Of a stretch of 36,878 bases of DNA, positions 24,772-36,878 are shown piece after piece (position 1 is the first letter of the stretch; every line of letters begins with the position of its first letter). A program made the translations under genes and the position numbers. The stretch is from Phallusia fumigata (lineage: Eukaryota; Chordata; Ascidiacea; Phlebobranchia; Ascidiidae): assembly GCA_008931825.1 (NCBI GenBank), contig QXVZ01000881.1, forward strand, positions 3,532 through 40,409. The letters are read 5' to 3'. Below the pieces are notes generated by a model. It made no database searches. It saw only the letters and a program-made list of their open reading frames with translations, and was not told the DNA's origin.

Positions 24772-27700
24772 ATGGACTCAGGCCGAACTTTGGCGGATTC
24801 GATGGCACATATCAGAGAAACTGGTCAATTTGGCGAATCAAGTGGTGCAATGCAACCCCAAAGCGTCGTGGATCTTCAAAATCTTCTAATAGACGAACGA
24901 ATGCGCTGCGAAACACACAGAACAAACTACCAAACGTTGAAGGAAGAACATAAAAAGTAAATAAACGTAATAGGAGTAAATTGGTAATAGAAAAATACAA
25001 ATATTTTTTTGGATGTTTGCTTATTTGCTACTGAGAGATTTCGCAAGCTGTACTCTTGACCAATTGAAATTGTAACTTTTTGTAGGTTGCAGGACGAACA
25101 CATTAAAGTTCAGAATGAACTGTCAAAATTGCATAATACTGGAGTTGAGTCAACCGAACAACTTCAAGCACTCAATGCAGAGTTGCAAAATCAGCTTGTC
25201 TACAAAAACAGAGAGGTTTTAAAATTTATTGTTAGCGATAAACTTGCAGCAACTTTTACTTTTCTTTACATTGCTTACATTTTTTCGCATAATTGCTGTA
25301 ATTAAATCAACTGAGCTTATTGACATACCTTTAAAGCTTGAGGAAGTTCGAACACAAGTTCTTCATCCGAACAAATTGGAAATTATTAAAGCTGAAATTG
25401 CGAAGGAGTTGGAAGAACCTCTCAAGGCTCACATGGTCACAATGGACAAGGTTTACTACAAACTGAACTCACCGACTAAAAAAAATTCTTGGTTGCTAAA
25501 TGTCTCTTTCATAGATATTTTTAAAATGCTGCTGGCTTACTTTGATGCAATTATTTGTAAATCCCATAGTACAGCTGTGTTTGTTTTCAACAGGAAGTTG
25601 AGAAATATCGAAGTGAATACAACAAAGTGAGGTACGAACACACTTTCTTAAAAGCTGAATACGAGCATGCAAAAGCGGAATACCAAAGAAGCCTAGAAGA
25701 ACTTGGATTAAGGTAACGCGGTCAAGAATAACGCCTAATTTTACCTCAAAATGCATCACTACATGTTTACACCCTTTGTGCAATAATTGTATTTGTTTTG
25801 TTTACAGACATCAGGCTCAGGTTGCATCACTTCAACATGAGAGGGACAGCTTGTTAAAAATGCAAAAATCAACACCTGATGTAGATTCACAGAAAATCCT
25901 TACTCTCCAGCGGCAAAAAACACAACTTGAACAGAGGGTATGTCATGTAAACCAGGTTAATAGACATGGGATATTTATCATATTCTGTCTGTGGTTCAGA
26001 TCGATCGAGAAGATTCTCCCATGTTTAAAGTGTTATGGATTATATTTGGGAAAGCACAGTGGCAGATGTAGTGATAATCCAACATGGAGATTCAAATGAC
26101 ATTCTGTATTGAGCACTGCGTTGTAACTTTTTCTTTACTGATCAAATGACACTTGCAAGTTCTGTAATGACTTCTGTCAGTTTTCATATTCCCATCTGTC
26201 AGTTTTTATGCTTGTTTGCTTCACCACAATTCTATATTTTTCGGTAATAGGTTAAAAATCTGCTGGATGAAATGATGGAAGTTGCCAAACAGAAAGAGCA
26301 TTTCGCTGCAGAGGCTGATTTGATTCAAAGATCTCAAGCAAAAGACCTTTCACAACTTCATGCAAATTTCAAACAAATTGAGGTAACTATGGGATTTAGT
26401 ATTGTGGGTTTGCAGGCTGAATGAACTCGGCTAAACTATTTGTCCTATTGCCAAGAAAAACAATTCTTGTGTCATAAAGAGAGAGCTTAACCACAGATGT
26501 AACATTTTGACACAATTTTGTGCTTGATAATTTGCCCATTTATTATCTTCAAATTACAATTAGACTCATTGCAACTATTAATAGCATTTGAAACGGTATT
26601 TCGCTTCCTATTAGTTGAGCTTTGTCTCTGTCATCAACAGATCTTTGCTTTTTGACTTTAACTTGTTGCAGCAAGTATTTTCTGTGATCTGGTTTTAAGT
26701 CACCCAACTCTGTGTCAAATTTTAATTTGGTCAGATCCATTTTCTCTTTGTGAAATGTCCGTCTTTATTTTCTCGTATTCATACATTTTTATGTACAGAC
26801 ACTGTTTGAGACTGTGATCATTTCTGTTGCTGAGAATTACTTTACATAAATGCAAAACAAGGGCTTAACACCATGTATTTTCCACACTTCATTCTGTGTT
26901 GAATTCATTGTAGAGTGAGAAGCGGTCAGCTGAAATGCAATGCGAGAGACTTCACAAAGAGCTGAGGGATAAAAGTGAACAAAACATAAGGTTAAGCCAA
27001 CAAATCCAGGATTTAACCAAAGAGTGTGCATCATTAAGGTAATGTTTTGCTGTTTATAATGGGCCTTGATATGTTAGGGGGTAAAGGGGAAAATTACCTT
27101 GGGCCAACATAGCTCCAAGTTGGAGGTTCGTCCGCAAATGTGTATTTTAGTTCATGTTAGAGTGGCAACCATAATTTCACTGCAAGATGTTGTACAGCAA
27201 CACAATCATTCTACACTAGTCATACATTTGCAGCTAAAACCTGATATGGTCGAGTTACATGTTGATTCAAATCCAGCCATTGTTGTTCATTTCTTTGAAA
27301 TATGTTTTGTGACCAGAAGAATTTTTATTTTAGAAACATAGTTGATGAAGAAAGTCACCAACACAAAGTTTCTTTGACAAATCAAAAACTTGAGTTTCTT
27401 AAAGGCCGGGGAGAGCTGGAGAGAGAAAAAGAGTCGCTTTCCAACAAACTTCATGGTATAATCATTTGTGTCAAGTAATTAACCTTTTACAAGTTGCTAC
27501 AACTTTGAATTAAAATTGTTACTGCACTTCTTTACCTTAGTCAAAAGGTTTTTTTGAAAGAAGGTTTGAAAATGCAAGACCCTGACTTAATTGTACATTA
27601 TAATAACACATTTAAAAACAACCCAGATGTGAATTTGTTTTTGTGAGGAATGGAAGCTGAGCTGGATGTTGCTAAGGTGTCAATTGATCGCCATCAGAGG

Positions 27701-30700
27701 GAGATAGAGGAGATGGAGCGAGACTTTGCACGAAGACTTCAGGAAACCAGGGAAGAAGAATGGACGAAAAACAACCAAATGCAAAATGACAAGTAAAAAT
27801 TATTTTGACGGCACCACTTTTTACACAAGTACTGGCTTGTATCTTTCTATTGAGAATATTTAAAACCGTTAATTGTGTACCTAAAAAATATTTTACTCTG
27901 CAAACAATTTTGTTTTGATTAAAAGTTCCACCAATGGGTGTAAATTTTGTCATGTTTTACACAAGGTATCAGCCTTGTATTAATGTTAACAGTTGATGAA
28001 AAAGTTTTGTGTTGAATTAGAGTTCAGTTGGAAGAAAAATGTCGAGAACTTGAACAGCGCATTCTAGCCGATCGCGAATCACGTGATGCTGAGAGAGAGG
28101 AACAGGAGGAAAGACAGAAAACCAACGATGTGGCTGAATCATCGATGAAATCTGAAATATCCCAACTGCAGTGAGCTCACACTTAGTTTCAGTTGTTTGT
28201 TGTGTTTCTCTGAATCCTGATCTTCACAGCGCTTGTTGCGTTGCGAAACTCACAACAAACAATAACGGCCAACCTCATAAATTGGTGATGGATAAAAACT
28301 CGCCAAAGACATAATACGCAGCTCAGTACAGATGATCGGAAACATTTTCGGAATCACTTTACCGCTTTTGTCGTTTCTGAAACAAGTGTAAACGCTTGAC
28401 TGCACAAAGCTCGTTAGAAAGGCGTACACGTCACATGACTTACGTCATCTGCAAAATTTGATTTAGAATTCGGCTCGACCACGAAAAGGAAAGTCGGAAA
28501 CAACTTGAGCGTGACCGCGACGAATGCGCATTGTTACGTCAGAAGCTAACCGACCGTGAAAAAGAACTTCAAGCTGTGACGTCATCGAAACAGCAGGTTC
28601 TCAGTGAAGCAGAACGATCACGTGATGCGCTTCGTGCCGCGCGAGCAGAGGTTGAGAATGCGAGAGAACAAGCAACGAGGGCCCAGATCGATGCTGAAAG
28701 GTTTGCTGCAAATTTGTGTTTAATCTAATGTTCCTAGAAATCAAAAAATGGGATTTTAATCATCAAGTCATTTTAACGAGGAACTGGACGCGAAAATGAA
28801 ACTGGCATACTTCAGCATTTGCTTGAAATATAATTATGGGTCCCCTTCCACGAAGGGGACACATATTGTTGTTGTTTTTTTGTTTTTTTTCTGTCTAACG
28901 CGAGTTTGTTCCCACTTTTTGGTCATGAAGGAGCTGTTCAAATTTCTTCAAATTTTCACACATGATAGATGTGTATCTGAAGTTGTGCACTGTCAACTTT
29001 TTACCCCAATTCACCCATCGGTTCACCAACAGGCCCCCAAAATGTAAAATTTTTTAAAACGGCAATATTTAACAAAGTAAGGTACCTAGAAGTTTTCTAT
29101 TTTGATAGCTGATACAATGCAATGTATTGTAATGTATTAGAGTAACTTTTGTTTCGATTCACCCACTTTTTAACCCCCAAAATTCCATTTTTTCTTACAC
29201 GAGTTTGTTCCCTCGTTTTGGTCAAGATAGTGTCATTCAAATTTCTTCAAATTTTCACATGTGAAAGATGGGAATCTTAAGTTGTGCACTGACAACTTTT
29301 TACCACTGTTCACCTATAGGTTCACCCACAGGCCCCCAAAACGTAAAATTTTTAAAACAGCTACATTTAACACAGTAAGTCACCTAGAAGTTTCCTTTTT
29401 TTACAGTTGATACAATGCTAAGTATTTGAAAGTATTTTGTGACTTTAAGTTGGATTCACCCATTGTGTATTAACCCCAAATATTCAGTTTTTTGTTTACA
29501 TGCCCTTTACTTCAGACATACTAGTCCAAATGTATTGAAATTTAGGACGGATATATGTAGGGTGCTTCTTATAGGTTGTTTACAATTTTAGCTTCATCGG
29601 TCAAGTATTTACCCTTGCAGCCGCAATACGTGACAGCTGGCGGTTTTGCCCCAAATGCAAAACGACCTGACGCGAGGGAGTGATTGACGATTTTACGACT
29701 CAAGCGGCGCAATGCTCAGCGGTTGGTCACAGGCTACTACTTCACACATAAACGAGCATTTATAGGGTGCGGCAAGACGGGCGTTTTATTTTAATTGTCT
29801 TGTTTTATGACGGACGAAGCTCAGCTGTTTATATTACATCACTGGTTTAGGTGATTGCGTAGCGTAAACCGAAATGCGTCTGCTAAATAACGTTGTAAAG
29901 GTGATACATTACAATGCCTTTGCTTTCATTTACAGTTCTACTCTATTGTACAAAAACATGTAAGCGCACAGTTAGTTGGTCAAGAAGCGTAATGTTGTTG
30001 TTGTTGTTGAATTTATAGTACATTACTGAAACCGCACTGAAGAGATTCGTTAAGAGTTTGTTGCGGGTCGGCTTAAGGTCACTGCAGGTCAAACTATCGA
30101 CCAGTTGGGCTGTGGGGTTTAAATTGTGCTGTTTACAATGAGATTGTAACTGACATAATGTAAAAAATGATTTGGTTAGAATATATGTGGAAATCTTTAC
30201 TTTTTGTTTTCCCACCGATTTTTAAACTAGTCTCATCCTAAAACATCGCTACTATTCAGAAACTGCATGTGTGTAGGGACCCATATGTTTATGCTAGCAC
30301 AAACAATCATTTTGTAAAATGCCAAGGGAATTTGGGACCCAATGTTATGCAGACATTGAATATATATCCAAGATAATGAAGGAAATGGTACATGTGGAAA
30401 ACATCAATTTGGTAGTGTCTGTGAAATGAAAATATGGAGAACGCCACCTCTCTAGTTTTTGAAAGAGGTTGTGTTGGGATATTTGTAGGGAGGGAGGGGG
30501 AACAACTTTGTAGTGCAAAATGACTTTTAAGAAAAATACTTGGGGCCACAAGTTGACTTGTCGAATCTGTCGTCTAACTCCATTATTGAAATAAAATTTG
30601 TTCCTTCAAAAACTCGACATACAGATTGGCTTACCTTAAATTGGGCCTCGCTATATTTTGTGGGACTGTGTGAGCAAACAATAGCAAATTTAATTGTTGG

Positions 30701-31989
30701 CGTCGTAAAAAGGATCCAGGAAAACGACAAACTTGTTTGGATGGAGGAAAAACATCGGATACAAAGCAAACTCGATCAACTGGAACATAAACTGCGGAGG
30801 AGCAGGGAGGAAGGGGAGAGGAGCAGCAAACAACAACGCAAGTATGTTACGTCATAATATGTGTGCTGTGCGGCAATTGATGGTTGGAGCTATTTGTAAA
30901 TGCGTATCTTGTGCAGTGACAATGGTTTATTATGAACCCGTTGTTATGATTTTGTGGCTTCCTCATCAACACAAAGACGAATTGTTTTGAACCACTATTG
31001 CAACTTTTCTTGAAACTAACTTTCAACGATTAGATTAGTCCAGTTTGTTCGCGATGTCATGGTTCTCCCCAGCACTCTGTCCATCCCCTTGTGAAGCGCA
31101 GCCAAAATTTGTTTCGTTTCAGAATCAAACACGCGCTGATTGACAAAGTCCGAGGATTGAGAAGCAAAGTTGAATTGTTGGAAGCTGAAAAGGAGCAGTT
31201 TGAGATCCAGCTGAAGTCGGGGAGGTTGGTTCCGTGTTTAGTGTTCGTGGCGTAACTTGACGTTCGAACATGTTTGAAATGTTGTTCACTGTGATCCTTC
31301 ACTTTGTTTTTGTCTGTTTTAATGTTTTAGCGCCATGTCTTTTCGAAAAAACAAAAACAAAAAAAAACAAATTAGCTTTGTTGAAAAGTGAATTAGCTTT
31401 TATTGACCTCAACCCCAAACACGTTCACTGTGATAAACTCATTGTCATAGACATGGTGTCTCAATGGAAGAATATAACAAGATGCGACGGCGCATGCGCG
31501 AACACCGACAACGTCACAATGAGTTTCGACGCGCGATCGGGATGTCCGAAACTTTTCCTCTCCTCTCATCCACTGTGAACCCCGAGTTGACGTTATTTGG
31601 TGCAGGTAAGATTGTTCAAAACATATCGATGCCATTTTTAATTGCAAGCATTGCCAAAAGTTCACTGCTCAGGAAAACGCAAGAAAAGTGGGATTAAACT
31701 TAACATTGGTAGCACCAACCTCCGCCTTGACAACTCGTAAACTTTTAATAGTTTGTCTGCGGGTTTTGTGTGACGTCACAATTAGGTTATTCCCCTGTCT
31801 GTAGACGTCACAAATTTTTCGATCCTGGCTGAAAACGAAGAATACAGGAAGGAAATTAAACAATTACGTCAGCGACTGGAGGAATTCATCCGAAACGCGA
31901 CAGATAAAGAGAACTGTGACGTAACAGACGAAAAAGCCCATGACGAATACGAGCACGAAGAATTCGCGTCATCAACCAGTAGTTCATGA
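24772..31989 (+). CDS. CEP83: CEP83 (centriolar distal appendage coiled-coil protein, CCDC41)
   Basis: Centriole distal appendage component needed to dock the mother centriole to the membrane at the start of ciliogenesis. Fifteen exons: 24772-24956, 25086-25215, 25337-25450, 25594-25712, 25808-25937, 26251-26382, 26914-27038, 27334-27455, 27648-27792, 28021-28170, 28467-28700, 30713-30841, 31123-31224, 31451-31605, 31805-31989. Phases agree throughout; 718 aa (human about 701). The start has a good context (ACCATGG). Orthology markers: [40 protein letters not shown], and near the C-terminus [10 protein letters not shown]...[12 protein letters not shown]. Nearly the whole protein is predicted coiled coil, rich in Glu/Lys/Gln heptads, ending in an acidic Ser-rich tail. 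Exon 9's acceptor (TTTTTGTGAG) and exon 12's (GTCGTAAAAAG) are weak but give the only phase-compatible joins. Confidence 0.95.
28840..28860. repeat. Perfect 9-bp-stem hairpin
   Basis: GTCCCCTTC, a 3-nt loop CAC, then GAAGGGGAC. It sits directly upstream of the tandem repeat of about 300 bp and may mark the start of that repeat family. Confidence 0.85.
28890..29490 (+). repeat. Tandem repeat, about 300-bp unit, two copies
   Basis: Two diverged copies offset by 299 bp (GAGTTTGTTCCC at 28902 and 29201). Shared blocks in the same order include TTCAAATTTCTTCAAATTTT, GTTGTGCACTG.CAACTTTTTA, ACAGGCCCCCAAAA.GTAAAA, CACCTAGAAGTTT or a close variant, TGATACAATGC, and GATTCACCCA. Internal frames are interrupted by stops. 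The copies differ by many substitutions, so the duplication is not recent. Confidence 0.85.
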
Positions 31990-33437
31990 GATGTGTCGGT
32001 TTCGTTCACACTTATTGATGCAGAATGCTCGATAAATCTGTTGCTGTTTAGACAAATATTGGCTAAGTTTCCTTTGGTGTGAAAGTTTTTAAACGCCTTA
32101 TACCTTCGTTTATGGCTCTATTCTTTAAGAATTTTATATTTCGTAGAATATAAGTTGATGAATTGATAATATACGACCGTTAATTGGAATGTTCTGAGCG
32201 CTCTTTGCAAAGAAGCGTTTTGTTGCAGTAAACTTTTGCACAACGTTGTATGCGAAAGTAACTATATCTTGTGTTGGATCTCGGATGACCCAGCGTGGCT
32301 CGGGTCAAGGTTGACGAGGTGGTTGGGGCAATGTTGTTACGTCATCCACAAAATACGTTACGATTAAAGACTTTGATTGGTTTGAGGTGGATTTTTGGAG
32401 CTTAGAATGTTTATCTAAGGCACTAAATTTCTAGCCTTGCTATTTTCGAGCGGCCCGCCCTTCAACAAACAATATTCTTTATTTCGTTGATTGAGTTGTT
32501 GTTGGGTCACAATCGCAGACCAAAATTAATAAACGTTCGTATCATATTGCGTTTGTTGTTGATTGTTTAGACAAATACAAATGTTTACGTTTGTGCAAAA
32601 ACTATCGCAAACACTTGTGCCTTGATGGTTTCTTTCTCTGTCCCATTTTGATCATCTGGCTGAAACAACATTTCTTGCCTATAAGGAAATACAAAACCAA
32701 GTAGTTTTATGTGAGTCTGACCTGGTTGGTCCGATATCTACAAAACGACGAATTTGTAGCAAAAGCTATTTTGTCATCATAAATTGAATCACACTGAGGT
32801 CAAGACTCGATTCGCCAAGCACAAATTCTTGGGGCTGGCTTGAATGACTTCATTCAAAAATGGAACAAAATACAATTCGACATGTGGCCCTGACAGACGT
32901 TTATCAGCGTAGCAAAGATTCTAATTCACGTAAACCAACTTTGTTATGTTGGTACTTTAGTATTCGATGAAAATGGATTGGTAACACAATTAGATTGCTC
33001 AAAAAGATAAAGTAGGTATTTCAGGAATATTACGCGCTATGTCTACGACAATGGACAAGAGAAAGTTAATTATCGGGCAAACATGTGCGTAAATTTGTGC
33101 AAAACAAAATTCCCGAAAAAGAAATGCCTCTGCTGTTATAGCCAGGTTTTTCGCGGAATCTAAGGCGTGTAATTATTACTCAATTTAACTGATCTTACAC
33201 CTAATTTAAACAGTAACTTTAAAGCAGATTATTTTATCTTTTTAATGAAAGGTGACCCAATAACATTGTTTGTTATCTATGTATTTGGACACAATCAATA
33301 AAATCTCTGTTGGAAAGATTACCCAGCAGAAACATCTTAATTTTGTCACTATGACCAAGATTACTTTTTGTAGCAGCATATGTTTGTTGATTGATAAAGT
33401 TTTGTCGTGAGTGGTTTGAGACTGGATTGATTGAAGC
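31990..33437. other. Intergenic between CEP83 and UTP4
   Basis: CEP83 3'UTR plus the UTP4 upstream region. An AATAAA at 32529-32534 is a candidate CEP83 poly(A) signal. No coding exon recognised. Promoter elements for UTP4 are not evident. Confidence 0.5.
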
Positions 33438-36400
33438 ATGAGCAAACGAATCGTGCACAGATGTCGGTTATTTGATTACACGCCATGTGCTGTGCAATGT
33501 ATGGCAGTTTCGAAATTGTCATGTGATTTAGCTGTAGCTCGATCAGACGGAAGTATCGAAATATGGAACACTCTTGGAAACTGGTTTATAAAAATGGTAG
33601 GAAAAGTTAAGGTTATAGTAGCTTGTACTTTATATTGCTGGTTTGTAAACGTTGCTGGAAAAAATCAAAAGGGGCCTTTTTATTAAATGTTACTAGTTTG
33701 TTTGATTATGCATTTGTTTAATCATTGTTGTGTTTAATTTTATTATGTTAGTTTGTATTGTGTGGTTAATAAGGTTATATGCTGCAGGTTATCCCTGGAA
33801 TGAAGGACAGATCGGTGGAATGTTTAATCTGGATTGGAAACCGATTAATCTCTGGTGGTCTCCATGGTGATATATCGGAATATGACCTTTCATCTGCATC
33901 GGTGAAGGTCAGTAGGTCAAGTTGTGTCAATAACCAAATCCCTGGTTTGTTCAGTTTCATGAATGTAGTAAAGTGTAAGTGATTGTAAAAAGTTAGGTCT
34001 GTAAAAATATCAGGTCAATAAGCATTGAGTTTTTGCACAAAACTGACCAAAAAAGGTTTATTGGGGCAATATAATTATGTTAATGCACAAACATCAGTTG
34101 TTCATTTGTTATTTTTGCCTTCATCAAATTTGCAAGTTTTGTGATTTAAGTCTAGTGTTTTACCAGCACTCAAACTCCCGGGTGATGTGATTTGCTTTTA
34201 CAAATTAAAGTTGAAAAATCTTGTTTTAGAATTCAGTTGACAGTTATGGTGGAGCAGTCTGGTGCGTGGTCCCATCTCCTGAAGAAAATCACNCGTTAAA
34301 TCTTAACAAAAAATCATTGAAAACTTCCACGCACTTGTTACATGCAGTTTTGGAATTTAAACATTCATTTTTGTGAGTTATGGCAACAGAAGTTCAATAG
34401 AGCATTACGGTGTTGTTGTGCAACGGACCGCAGGACAATTTGTTTGTTATTCAATGCGGCCTCACCACGCAGGAACATGCGTTCGTTTGCAACAGTAACT
34501 AAAGTTTTAGGCGGTAAATTTGCGTTGCGAGAAGTGCTTAAACTGCAAGCCTTAACATAGTCTCACCCTATTAAGCTCAAAGAAAGATATTTGGTATTTC
34601 ATGACGTCATTTTGTGACGTCATATAATTTGGCATACCCGAAAAAATTCAAAAGTCGGCGCCTATGCTTGTGAACACCATTTTTGCAGGTTGGCTGTGAA
34701 GACGGGAGTATTAAAATTTTTGATGTTCAGAACAAATCAATTTCATACAAGAAGACATATGACAAACAAGAGGGTAAGTAAAATAATTATGCCAATAATA
34801 CTGATGTTCAACCTTCTTACTGGGCAAAATATCATGTTATTACTTTGATGAGGGATTGAATAGCTTGAATGCCAACAATGTTTCAGTATAATGCCTCTTG
34901 CAGGCCTGGCGTACTGTGATTCATATACGAGTATGCCGGTATCGTCGGCCTGCATGAAAGCTTCAGGGCAGATCCCAGCACCAAATATGTGCAAGCATAA
35001 AATTCACACTTGAATGCTATAGCTTGATATGTTAATGATCCATGTTTGCTGGTTAACAAATTATTGTTAGTAGTTTTTTCTTAGTGTTACCAGGCAACAC
35101 AAACCTTTAGGCTGCAGCTGTTATATGGCCGAACAATAAATCCTGTAACCTTGTCGAAAAGTCATTAAATAGAATGTTTCCTCACAAAACAATTAAAATT
35201 CAGATGATTTATTGGCTTATACAAATATAGTATGGCATAAAAATTTTACTGCAATATTCTGTGACATGACCTGTCACAACAAAAAAACTGTCGGCTAAGT
35301 GAATGATTTGAAATTGTGGCTAAATGCTTACATAGAGCAGCTTTGTCAGTAGTAACATGATTGTAACTGACAACTTCACAGGTCGCATATTGTCTATTGC
35401 TTGGCATGAAGATGGAGATTTAATTGTCACAGGATCTGTTGACGTGATCAGAATATGGAGCGCAAAATCCGGTTCGAAACGTTATGATCATTTTTGTAGT
35501 TCTTGTGATATGGAAACATGTGCAAAACTTTTTAGCACTAGTATTTTACACTTACTTTGGTTAACACTTTTCAACTTGAACAGATAAAATTTAATCCAGA
35601 AGAAGGGGAAAATAACAAACTATATTTGAAACTGAAAATAATGAAAGATTTTTCTTCTGGGGAAAATTGACTAAATCAAAACTTAATTGCGATGCAAACT
35701 TCTAGGTCGTGCCATTCAACGCATCACAATCGACCGTCAAATGAAGAATGTTGAAACAATTATTTGGTGTCTACTTGTATTAAGGTTGGTGTTCTTGGTT
35801 TGGCCGCATTAGCAGTCCATGATGATGTGATTTCATTAAATTCAGAGATCATACGATTGTAAGCGGCGACTCTTCAGGTAGAGTTCAATTTTGGGATGGA
35901 AAAAATGCTTCGCGGTTACAGGTGATTTTAAAATTTACATGCCACTTATTTCACTTATTTTTGCAATTAAGTGTGCCTATTTTGCAGTTCTTCATGCAAT
36001 AAAAAGTTGTTGAATACAAATCGGCGGCAGTTTTGTTAGCTATAAAACATCATTGACATTTTGTCAGTTTTGTATCTGTGACATAAGCCAAAATGTTTTG
36101 TCAATTGGTTTTGTGCAGTCCTTCCAGGTACACCGAGCTGACGTTCTGTGCATGTGTGCGCACCCTGGTGGACGTTCTGTTTACGCAAGCGGAGTTGATC
36201 CCCGTGTCATTCAGTTTAGTTTGGTGCCAGACGGTGACCAGTTGAGCTGGGTCAAGGGTGACATGTTGCTGAAACATACACACGATGTTCGTACGCTTGC
36301 AATTGTCAGCGATAAAATTGCTTCTGCAGGTAAGTTCCAGATTGTTAATTGCCTCTTTTTTGTAANGTTCAATTTTGGGATGGAAAAAATGCTTCGCAGT

Positions 36401-36808
36401 TGCAGGTGATTTTAAAATTTACATGTCACTTATTTTTGCAATTTAGTGTGCCTATTTTGCAGTTCTTCATGCTTGCAATAAAAAGTTTTTGAATACAAAT
36501 CGGCGGCATTTTTGTTAGCTATAAAACATCATTGACATTTTGTCAGTTTTGTATCTGTGACATAAGCTGACATGTTTTGTCAATTGGTTTTGTTCAGTCC
36601 TTCCAGGTACACCGAGCTGACGTTCTGTGCATGTGTGCGCACCCTGGTGGACGTTCTGTTTACGCAAGTGGAGTTGATCCCCGAGTCATTCAGTTTAGTT
36701 TGGTGCCAGACGGTGACCAGTTGAGCTGGGTCAAGGGTGACATGTTGTTGAAACATACACACGATGTTCGTACGCTTGCAATTGTCAGCGATAAAATTGC
36801 TTCCGCGG
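33438..36808 (+). CDS. UTP4: UTP4 (cirhin), N-terminal WD40 part, truncated by window end
   Basis: WD40 protein of the t-UTP/UTP-A subcomplex of the small-subunit processome, acting in pre-18S rRNA transcription and processing in the nucleolus. Exons: 33438-33596, 33788-33907, 34230-34292 (3' end lost at an N), 34689-34773, 35382-35471, 35706-35784, 35846-35921, 36119-36329. A second copy of the last exon lies at 36598-36808. The start MSKRIVHRCRLFDYTP matches cirhin. WD-repeat strands seen: SDGSIEIWN, GDISEYDL, VGCEDGSIKIFDV, VDVIRIWSAKSG, GRVQFWDG. HTHDVRTLA is a strong cirhin signature. Phases agree except across the gap at 34293. The C-terminal half lies beyond the window. Confidence 0.93.
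34294..34666. mobile_element. Second, partial copy of the hAT-like element, inverted, in UTP4
   Basis: About 370 bp matching the reverse complement of 8188-8546 at roughly 85-90% by eye. It ends with the terminus CATAGGCGCCGAC (inward) at 34666. Relative to the first copy it has a short insertion giving two GACGTCA motifs near 34600-34620. It begins abruptly at the N at 34293, so the other half of the element is missing or hidden in a gap. Confidence 0.85.
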
Positions 36809-36850
36809 GTAAGTTCCAGATTGTTAATTGCATCTTTTTGGTAATCCATT
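36367..36850 (+). repeat. Tandem copy of UTP4 exon 7 (3' part), intron and exon 8
   Basis: After the N at 36366, sequence restarts inside exon 7 (GTTCAATTTTGGGATGG, also at 35883) and repeats through intron 7, exon 8 and the next donor, offset 479-484 bp. It differs only by scattered substitutions and small indels. The duplicated exon 8 (36598-36808) is intact and has nearly the same protein sequence. The partial start and the N favour an assembly join of two alleles. Confidence 0.9.
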
Positions 36851-36878
36851 TTTACATGATATTTAACAGAGTAATAAA

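Larger units (their letters stand above)
28701..30712 (+). other. CEP83 intron 11, repeat-rich
   Basis: The largest CEP83 intron (2.0 kb). From left: a hairpin at 28840-28860, a tandem repeat at about 28890-29490, then GC-richer sequence with possible dispersed-repeat character (29630-29920), then AT-rich DNA. No conserved exon seen. The CEP83 protein needs none between exons 11 and 12. Confidence 0.6.

Noticed and set aside
34342-34560. 72-codon open frame in the UTP4 region
   Set aside because: It lies within the repeated transposon. The other copy (near 8300-8530, inverted) has an early stop in the same frame, so it is not conserved coding.

Overview
This is nuclear DNA of a metazoan. It is AT-rich and compact, with many short exons separated mostly by introns of 50-1000 bp (up to about 2.1 kb), all with GT-AG or GC-AG ends. 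The gene content and compact structure suggest a tunicate, probably a Ciona species; that assignment is inference, because no species marker was available to test. No operons, CRISPR arrays or prokaryotic features are present. Single N characters at 4599, 34293 and 36366 mark ambiguous bases or assembly joins, and two of them coincide with broken gene structure.

Layout, left to right: (1) 476-6356, minus strand: a five-exon PAPS-type sulfotransferase (Sulfotransfer_4-like) with a C-terminal membrane anchor. Its introns hold a tRNA-like relic and a 40-bp tandem repeat. (2) 7286-11649, plus: LUC7L3, an 11-exon U1 snRNP-associated splicing factor, with a 776-bp non-autonomous hAT-like transposon in intron 2. 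(3) 11650-14733: mostly non-coding, with a fold-back element (12464-12797) and a possible linker-histone-like fragment (about 13956-14213, minus). (4) 14734-about 19100, plus: a polyglutamine protein with two tandem HMG boxes; its 3' end is uncertain. (5) 20824-20896: tRNA-Ala(AGC). (6) 21420-21854: a 435-bp hAT relic that keeps the transposase C-terminal domain. (7) 21975-24155, minus: CDK20, seven exons, complete. (8) 24772-31989, plus: CEP83, fifteen exons, complete; intron 11 carries a tandem repeat of about 300 bp. (9) 33438 to the right edge, plus: UTP4, N-terminal WD40 part only. It is interrupted by a gap next to a second copy of the LUC7L3-intron transposon and ends in a 480-bp tandem duplication.

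I rebuilt exon chains by hand from splice sites and checked that the reading phase carries through every junction. The four named genes match their vertebrate orthologues in domain order, and the three complete ones also in length (LUC7L3 442 aa, CDK20 345 aa, CEP83 718 aa). They are housekeeping or ciliary genes and do not form one pathway, with one exception. CDK20 and CEP83, both ciliogenesis genes, lie head to head 616 bp apart and could share a promoter. I see no convincing new biological system. The most useful observations are the transposon anatomy, the divergent ciliary pair, the tail-anchored sulfotransferase, the HMG/polyQ protein, and the two places where the assembly probably misrepresents UTP4.
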